A DNA stretch of 64,000 nt. Source: Streptobacillus felis. GTDB lineage: Bacteria > Fusobacteriota > Fusobacteriia > Fusobacteriales > Leptotrichiaceae. Both the position numbers and the translations under genes were made by a program. Each line of letters begins with the position of its first letter. Within the stretch, counting starts at the first letter, position 1. Positions 58,754-64,000 of this stretch are shown one piece after another. The notes below the pieces were generated by a model. It did no database searches and was not told the origin of the DNA. It saw only the letters and a program-made list of their open reading frames with translations. The stretch spans positions 1 to 64,000 of the forward strand of contig NZ_LOHX01000101.1 of the NCBI RefSeq assembly GCF_001559775.1, written 5' to 3'.

Positions 58754-60124
58754 GGTTCTTATTAATTAGTGGGGGGATTGATTTTAGAAAAAAATTTTTT
58801 GTAATATAATTTTGAAATTTTTTCTTAATCTTTCCCACTTTTTAATTAAACCTAACCTATCCTTAAATGGATAAGCTTTTCTAAATTTTTAAATTTCTTA
58901 ATACCAAAACTAACCCTTTTAATAACTTTTATTTTATTGTTATATCCTTCTACAAATCCATTATTTATATTGTACACATAAGCATTTATTATTTCCTCTT
59001 TCCAATTTTCCAAAGTATCAGATAATCTTTTAGCCTCAGTAATTTTAGATTTATCAAGGTCAACAATTAAACTTTCTATTCCCTTTTTAAATTTAATATC
59101 ATTTTTAGCTTTAAATAAGTAATAAAATTTCTTTCTAAAATTAAAGATCCCCTTTAACTCACTAGATAATTCAAATAATTTATTTAATCTATATTTTTGT
59201 TTCTTAGAATACTTTGAAGTTGGTGATTTAGCTAATAGCTTCCAATATTTTTTTAATTCTTTATATTTAACATCCGAATTAAAAAGCCTTATTCTTACAT
59301 CTCTTAACATCCAATCAGATTGTCTTAATACATGATATTTATCTGCAACTATTATTGGATTATCAAATGTAGTATTGATTACATTTCTAAATTGCATAAA
59401 CATATCTGTAACAAATATATTAGGTTTTATATCATTAACCTTAAACCATTCTTTGATTTTAGGTGATTTTCTATTTTCTAAAATATCAACTAACTCTCTA
59501 TTTTGATTATATATTGCTAATTGATATTTTTCATTATTAGAATTATCCTTAAATTCATCCATATATACTGTTGTAATATTTTCCTTTGAGCTCTTTTTTA
59601 TTTGCATACTCTCAAAGTAAATATATCCTCTAGAAAATGATATACCCAAGCTTGTAGAAATCTCTTTTATTGTTCTTATCTTTTTTATTTGAATTTCAAA
59701 TTCTTTAAATACTGTATCAGCTATTCTACATTTAGGTTTAATCATATCTAAATTTGATGTTTTAATCTTTTTACATATTAAACACTTATATCTTTGTTTT
59801 TTTACTTTTAGACGAACTATATAACCCATATATGGATTATGTTTAATTGTAACTGTTCTATAATCATGTATATTAGGTAGATTACCACAACACATCTCTC
59901 TTTTATCAATCCTGTCATATTCAGCAATAATGGTATTATTCTCTGAAAAATATGATTTTTTTAATTCTAGCCCTTTAAATTGTATTGAAAATGTTGTATA
60001 ATTATTTTGTTGCATATTTAGTGAACTCCTTTGTGATTTTGTCTTCAAACTTATATTACAATAAATTCACTAATTATGCAATTTTTATTTTTCTACCCAA
60101 TCCCCCCACTAATTAATAAGAACC
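58754..60124 (-). mobile_element. ISL3-family insertion sequence, intact
   Basis: Perfect inverted ends GGTTCTTATTAATTAGTG (58754) and CACTAATTAATAAGAACC (60124), each followed inward by a G6/C6 run, enclose a full transposase gene (1371 bp). The left flank joins the nucleotidase gene, while the right flank does not; the matching flank (TATATAATA) is at 63137. It is part of a larger insertion. Confidence 0.85.
58852..60015 (-). CDS. ISL3-family transposase
   Basis: The 387-residue product starts at 60015 (AAAGGAG upstream), rather than the upstream start at 60048. It contains the N-terminal CXXC zinc elements (CCGNLPN, KCLICKK), the catalytic YMDEFKD, FVTDMFMQFRNVI, VADKYHVLRQ and the C-terminal FVEGYNNKIKVIKR. 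All core positions appear present, so it may be active. Confidence 0.9.
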   Translation of the reverse strand: MQQNNYTTFSIQFKGLELKKSYFSENNTIIAEYDRIDKREMCCGNLPNIHDYRTVTIKHNPYMGYIVRLKVKKQRYKCLICKKIKTSNLDMIKPKCRIADTVFKEFEIQIKKIRTIKEISTSLGISFSRGYIYFESMQIKKSSKENITTVYMDEFKDNSNNEKYQLAIYNQNRELVDILENRKSPKIKEWFKVNDIKPNIFVTDMFMQFRNVINTTFDNPIIVADKYHVLRQSDWMLRDVRIRLFNSDVKYKELKKYWKLLAKSPTSKYSKKQKYRLNKLFELSSELKGIFNFRKKFYYLFKAKNDIKFKKGIESLIVDLDKSKITEAKRLSDTLENWKEEIINAYVYNINNGFVEGYNNKIKVIKRVSFGIKKFKNLEKLIHLRIG

Positions 60125-60158
60125 TTTTTTCTTCTAATTTTATCATAGCAAATATCCT

Positions 60159-60902
60159 TTACCTTTTATTTTCTATTTCTACATAATTTTGAATAGAATC
60201 ACAAACATATTGTGCAACACCATTTCCAAATTTATCTAAATTATTTTTAAATTCTTCATTATATACATATCCATATCCAATTTTAGAAAATATATCTATT
60301 TTACAATCAAATCCATATTTACATATTTGTTCATGTAATTTTCTTGCTAGTTCTATATTTTCTTCTGAATTCGTAGCCAATCCTTTTAATAAATTTTCTG
60401 AAAAACTGAAGAAAATGTTATTAAATTTATCAATAACTTCTTGTTCCTGCCCTTTTTGTCTCTTTTCAGAGTCATCTACAACTTTTTTTCCATATTTTTC
60501 TATGGTTTCTTTTCTATATTTCTCATTATCCTCTTTCGTAAAACCTTTAAATTTTTCTTTTAAATCCATATTAATTTTCCTTTCTTGAGCATCAATTGTA
60601 TTTTCTAATGTTTTTATTAAGGTTACTAGTTTCTTTTTTTCTTTTTTCATTAAGCTTAATTGTTTTTTTAAATTAGTTAATATTTCTGATTCATTCTCTT
60701 TTACCATTCTCTTTATATCTTTTAATGAAAATCCTAAATATTTATAGAATAATATTATTTGAAGTTTTGATATATCATCTTCTGAATAATATCTATATCC
60801 ATTTTCATACTTTTCGGGAGAAAGCAATCCTATCTCATCATAGTAATGTAAAGTGCGCACAGATACACCACTTATTTCACTAATCTTTTTTATTAAATAC
60901 AT
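60159..60902 (-). CDS. MerR-family regulator with TipAS effector domain
   Basis: The 247-residue product has the MerR winged helix (SGVSVRTLHYYDEIGLLSP), a long coiled-coil dimer helix, and a TipAS-like domain (EKFKGFTKEDNEKYRKE... IDKFN) as in Mta/TipAL drug-sensing activators. It carries its own 19-nt-spaced promoter, so autoregulation by DNA twisting is likely. It is the first gene of the insert between IS ends; no efflux gene is adjacent. Confidence 0.88.
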   Translation of the reverse strand: MYLIKKISEISGVSVRTLHYYDEIGLLSPEKYENGYRYYSEDDISKLQIILFYKYLGFSLKDIKRMVKENESEILTNLKKQLSLMKKEKKKLVTLIKTLENTIDAQERKINMDLKEKFKGFTKEDNEKYRKETIEKYGKKVVDDSEKRQKGQEQEVIDKFNNIFFSFSENLLKGLATNSEENIELARKLHEQICKYGFDCKIDIFSKIGYGYVYNEEFKNNLDKFGNGVAQYVCDSIQNYVEIENKR

Positions 60903-60923
60903 GATAACCTCCTAACTAATATA

Positions 60924-60954
60924 ATTATAAACTATAACGTTATGTAAAAGTCAA
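60924..60954 (-). promoter_or_regulatory. MerR-type promoter with 19-nt spacer
   Basis: On the minus strand TTGACT (60954-60949) and TATAAT (60929-60924) are 19 nt apart, with the symmetric ATAACGTTAT in the spacer. This is the overlong spacing typical of MerR-activated promoters. Confidence 0.75.
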
Positions 60955-61163
60955 TAATTTTTTTAATTTAAAGGAAAGTAAACAAATATTTTAAAACTTT
61001 TATTTTTAAATTTTTTTATATTATACATTAAAAATCATTTACATTCAACAAAAGTGAGCATTGAATTAAGTCTATAAATTTTGGAAAAATTTTTTATTTT
61101 AATAATTTTTTAATACTATTGTACTATCTTCTAATTTTTTTAAATTATATTTATTAGGTTTTT
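60955..61163. other. Decayed, gene-free sequence between merR and the KilA-N relic
   Basis: Reading on past the KilA-N stop on the minus strand (WNLY*KNLINII*) shows more stop-ridden homologous-looking text, so part of this is probably the tail of that gene. TTGAATTAAGTCTATAAATT at 61063 resembles 20199, possibly an IS end. Confidence 0.4.
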
Positions 61164-61534
61164 CTAATATAAATTCCATGTTAAAGATAATTTTGATTTT
61201 TCATTAGATTTTAATCTTTTATAATTTTGAATTATGTATAGTTTAAATTCTGATGATAACCAAGGTGCTAATTCTAATGCTATATCGCAATGTGCATATG
61301 TTCCACCATATCTACCTAATTTTGATACTATTCTGTTTTAAACGTATAGAATTGCACACGGTTAAAATCTTTATTATTTAAAATTTCCCATAATCCAATA
61401 AATTCAATAGTATTTCTATTTCTTAACCAATTTTGAATAACAAATCTAGGAGCACCTTCATTCTTATATTTCGCAATATCCGTTAATGAAATATAGTCAT
61501 TTTTAAAATCTTCTGTATAAACCTCTATTGTCAT
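61164..61534 (-). pseudogene. KilA-N domain protein (phage antirepressor type), broken
   Basis: Frame 61534-61328 holds the first half of a KilA-N domain (DYISLTDIAKYKNEGAP, VIQNWLRNRNTIEFIGLWE, FNRVQFYTFK). Another frame then supplies the end (LGRYGGTYAHCDIALELAPW, SEFKLYIIQNYKRLK), with an internal stretch of about 25 codons missing. This shows frameshift plus deletion. The domain occurs in phage and mobile-element regulators and supports a foreign origin of the insert. Confidence 0.75.
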
Positions 61535-61611
61535 CCCTTTTCCTCAATTGTTTCTTTTTTCATTTTTGACATCTTAAATTTCCCCTTTCTTTAATATATA
61601 CTGATTTAAAA

Positions 61612-62034
61612 TTATTTTAGAACTTTTTTTAAAAAATATTCTTTATATCCTTTTGGACTATCTTCAAGGATTCCAAATATCTCAAATCCATTCTTAAGAT
61701 AAAATTCAACACCTTGAAATTCAAATGAATCTAAATGCACTATATGACAACCATATTTTTTAGCTTTATTTAGTATAAAATTTAATAAATTCGTTCCAAT
61801 TTTTTTATTTCTATATTCTTTTTTTACCCATAGTGTATCGATATAAAAAATTTTCCATAAAACAGAATATCCTATAATTCCTGCTATCACCTTATTATTT
61901 TCCTTAACTACATAAGAAAATTTCTTATAAGGATCTTTTTGTTTTAATTTCAAATTTTCTTTATTATGTTTTAATAACATTTCACTAATATATTCATCTT
62001 CTAAATCTGTTGATTTTTCTATATTAAATTTCAT
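61612..62034 (-). CDS. GNAT-family N-acetyltransferase
   Basis: The 140-residue product has the acetyl-CoA-binding motif A (VKKEYRNKKIGTNLLNFIL) and the C-terminal FYLKNGFEIFG. Substrate is unknown; such enzymes often accompany drug-response genes on mobile DNA. AAAGGAAAT precedes the ATG. Confidence 0.85.
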   Translation of the reverse strand: MKFNIEKSTDLEDEYISEMLLKHNKENLKLKQKDPYKKFSYVVKENNKVIAGIIGYSVLWKIFYIDTLWVKKEYRNKKIGTNLLNFILNKAKKYGCHIVHLDSFEFQGVEFYLKNGFEIFGILEDSPKGYKEYFLKKVLK

Positions 62035-62086
62035 AATTTACAAATTTCCTTTCTAAAGTATTTATAACATATATAAACTTATTTAA

Positions 62087-62563
62087 TCATTCCCATTCAG
62101 AAATAATTGTAAATTCATTTGGAAGATTAAATATATCTTTTTTTTAAAATAAAGGATAGAAATACTCATTTTTTAATCTTTCAAATTCTAACCATTCAAA
62201 AAAATATATTCTATTACCTTCCCTATATTTAAATTTATCTCCTTTTTTTAGTAACGAAGTATCTGAAATATCGATTAAATAGTAAATACATAATTCATGA
62301 TAATTTAAGTTATCGACATCTTCAGTAAAAAAAGATTGATTTAGCCATAATGGACGTATGATCTTTACAGTTATGCCTAATTCTTCATAAACTTCTCTAA
62401 TTACAGCTTTTTCTGCTGTTTCACCTAATTTCACCCTTCCACCTGGCAAGTAAAAATAAGGTGATCTGTCATCATGCATTGCCAAAATTTTATTATCGTT
62501 AAGAATTATAGCACATACTCTATAATTAAATTTTTCATTACCATGTTTTATAAATATATCCAT
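62087..62563 (-). pseudogene. NUDIX hydrolase with premature stop near the C-terminus
   Basis: The 139-residue product (62563-62144) has the full Nudix box GGRVKLGETAEKAVIREVYEE and the next LG. The stop at 62146-62144 is followed in the same frame by KKDIFNLPNEFTIISEWE and TGA at 62087, which fits the usual end of such proteins. One substitution thus removes 18 residues. As the catalytic box is intact, the shorter protein could still function. GGAGG precedes the start. Confidence 0.7.
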
Positions 62564-62599
62564 AGTTGGTCTCCTCCTAAATTATTTCGTACTGTAAAG

Positions 62600-62655
62600 T
62601 TACAAGACGTTTTTTTAATTTTTATTTTTCTATTCAATCCACCTGCTAATTAATA
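62600..62655 (-). mobile_element. Short ISL3 right-end relic
   Basis: TTTTTATTTTTCTATTCAAT followed by CTAATTAATAAGAACC matches the right end of the intact copy at 60124 with a few changes (degraded C-run). It is in the same orientation. Confidence 0.75.
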
Positions 62656-62871
62656 AGAACCTATAAATAATTATGAGAAATATGATATAAATTTTATAGT
62701 TTCTAATATAAATAGTTTGTATAAACCAAAATATAATAATAAATCCCCTATAGAAATGTTTTTAAGTTTATACCCGAATAGAATACTAAAAGTATTAAAT
62801 ATAGAGGAAGTTCATGCTGATGAAATTGTTATAAATACATATAACAAAAATAATAAATCATCAACTTAATT
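62656..62871 (+). pseudogene. IS30-family transposase C-terminal relic
   Basis: Frame 62756-62871 reads MFLSLYPNRILKVLNIEEV and ends KNNKSST, preceded by KPKYNNKSPIE. It is closely similar to the tail of the IS30 relic at 20067-20172 (FLSSYPARILKALNI). Only the C-terminal piece remains. Confidence 0.6.
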
Positions 62872-62982
62872 TTAACATATATTTAATTTTTTACAAAATA
62901 GATTTTGTGCATTTGCTCTAAACAATTATAAAAAATAAAAAATACTTGTGCATCTCAAATTTCCCAATACATTTTTTATTCT

Positions 62983-63136
62983 AGACCTTTAAATTGTATT
63001 GAAAATGTTGTATAATTATTTTGTTGCATATTTAGTGAACTCCTTTGTGATTTTGTAGTCAAACTTATATTACAATAAATTTACTAATTATGCAATTTTT
63101 ATTTTTCTACCCAATCCCCCCACTAATTAATAAGAA
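62983..63136 (-). mobile_element. ISL3 right-end relic, about 155 bp
   Basis: This matches 59969-60124 of the intact IS almost base for base, including the ribosome-binding region of its transposase, the C6 run and the AATAAGAACC end. It carries no gene and directly joins the restored nucleotidase sequence at 63137. Same orientation as the intact copy. Confidence 0.85.
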
Positions 63137-63712
63137 CCTATATAATACAGTAATACTCTAGTAGGTGTAAATATTAGTGGAGAAAATTTATTAAAATACA
63201 TGGAATGGTCTATGAATTTCTATAATCAACTTGAAGAAGATGATTTAACTATAAGTTTCAATCCAAAGGTTAGAGGATATAACTACGATATGTTCTCAGG
63301 TATAGATTATAAAGTAGATATTACTAAACCTGCAGGGCAAAGAATAATTAATCCTATGATTAATGGTAACCCATTAGATCCTCAAGCTAAATATAGACTT
63401 GCAGTTAATAATTATAGATTTGGGACTATTTCTACTTTAGGTCTAGTTAATGAAGAAGATAAATACTATGATTCAAGTCTAGAAACAGTTGGTACTATGA
63501 GAGACTTGATTATTAAATATGTAACAGAAGAACAAAATGGTTTAGTTACACCAAAATTAGATGGAAACTGGGAAATAATTAATTATGATTTCAACAATCC
63601 ATTATTAGAAAAATTAGCAGAAAAAATAAAAGATGGAAGCCTAAGCATTCCTAAATCAGAAGATGGAAGAACATTGAATGTTAAATCTATTAAAATTCAA
63701 GATGTAAAATAG
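63137..63712 (+). pseudogene. CpdB-like nucleotidase, 3' part
   Basis: Frame continues the nucleotidase after the insert: YSNTLVGVNISGENLLKYME, then DLTISFNPKVRGYNYDMFSG, DITKPAGQRI and YRLAVNNYRFGTI, the substrate-binding C-terminal domain. An internal ATG at 63200 begins a 170-residue ORF, but there is no evident ribosome site for it and no signal peptide. The last residues (TLNVKSIKIQDVK) appear complete. Confidence 0.8.
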
Positions 63713-63718
63713 TATTAT

Positions 63719-63760
63719 AAAATGGATGTTTCCTAATTTACAGGAAGCATCCATTATTTT
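63719..63760. terminator. Terminator after the nucleotidase gene
   Basis: AATGGATG, TTCCT and their partners AGGAA, CATCCATT form a long stem followed by ATTTTATTT; it can also serve the convergent gene from the right. Confidence 0.75.
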
Positions 63761-63762
63761 AT

Positions 63763-64000
63763 TTAACTATTATAAACTAAATTTTTATTAAAGCCTTCTA
63801 ATTTTTTTATTATCTCTACATACTTAATATTATATTCTTCTTTTAAATTACCTATTTCTTTATGTAAGGCCCTTTTATATATTATAGCCTGTTTATGAAC
63901 TCTAATATATGAAAGTTTTGAAAGATTTAATTTAGGAAATTTTTCTGGATCTATTTCTATATCATACTCAGGGTTATAATACTGTTTTTTTGTAATAGTT
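63763..64000 (-). CDS. C-terminal part of an unidentified protein (cut by window edge)
   Basis: An open frame enters from the right edge and ends at TAA (63765-63763). The 78 residues seen are polar and probably helical (PEKFPKLNLSKLSYIRVHKQ, EIGNLKEEYNIKYVEIIKKL). No domain is recognised. Continuous open frame and the adjoining terminator support it as coding. Confidence 0.5.
   Translation of the reverse strand, partial: TITKKQYYNPEYDIEIDPEKFPKLNLSKLSYIRVHKQAIIYKRALHKEIGNLKEEYNIKYVEIIKKLEGFNKNLVYNS

Noticed and set aside
58770-60107. G6/C6 runs near the ISL3 ends as possible phase-variation tracts
   Set aside because: They are part of the perfect terminal inverted repeats of the IS and lie in no promoter spacer that could be recognised.

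Overview
The sequence is strongly AT-rich, and G/C-rich words stand out against it. Several features point to a Gram-negative, fermentative member of the Fusobacteriota (Leptotrichiaceae), most like Streptobacillus. These are YadA-type trimeric autotransporters with a short basic N-terminus before the signal peptide, outer-membrane barrels ending in YKW, a complete arginine deiminase operon, sugar PTS and amino-sugar uptake, and IS91, IS30, IS1182 and ISL3 relics. The genus is an inference; no rRNA or other phylogenetic marker is present. No tRNA, rRNA or CRISPR array was seen.

Layout. 1-5714: a very large DUF4011/superfamily 1 helicase on the minus strand. 6297-7210: a damaged gene combining a YadA-like membrane anchor with an OmpA domain. 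7234-13429 (minus): the arginine deiminase operon arcA-arcB-arcC-YfcC-type transporter, followed by a secreted C69 dipeptidase. 13550-14835: a decayed IS91 element. 15035-24173: two large trimeric autotransporter genes (minus) around a Fic-domain gene and a decayed IS30 element. 24257-26042: an intact IS1182-type element. 26047-30198: a small acidic ORF and a 1331-codon outer-membrane barrel protein of unknown role. 30441-34853: a small membrane protein, lrgAB with a free-standing receiver protein, a Cof-type HAD phosphatase, a dicarboxylate/amino-acid symporter and a membrane protein. 34970-35995: a lone polyamine-type binding lipoprotein.

36290-47025 (plus) is a host-glycan locus: mannose-family PTS IIB-IIC-IID-IIA, AgaS, a GH112 galactosyl-N-acetylhexosamine phosphorylase, an ABC importer (binding protein and two permeases, no ATPase), a 55-residue membrane protein and a Cys-type sulfatase. 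A LacD-type tagatose-bisphosphate aldolase lies at 51638-52612 on the other strand, beyond a serine-protease autotransporter (47053-51513). Together these could desulfate, import and phosphorolyse galactosyl-HexNAc disaccharides from mucin or milk-type glycans and send amino sugars through tagatose phosphates into glycolysis; pgk follows at 52962. Then come era, an ADP-ribosylglycohydrolase, a small barrel protein, and a CpdB-like nucleotidase gene split by a 4.4-kb IS-bounded insertion (58754-63136) that carries MerR/TipAS, KilA-N, GNAT and NUDIX genes.

The most notable observation is a run of seven G between the -35 and -10 boxes of both trimeric autotransporter promoters, with spacers of 15 and 16 nt. 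This is the known arrangement for phase-variable transcription by slipped-strand mispairing. The same two genes share a 241-bp identical anchor segment. One contains a 269-bp perfect in-frame direct repeat and the other an ochre codon just after its signal peptide. The surface adhesins therefore look like a switching and recombining set.
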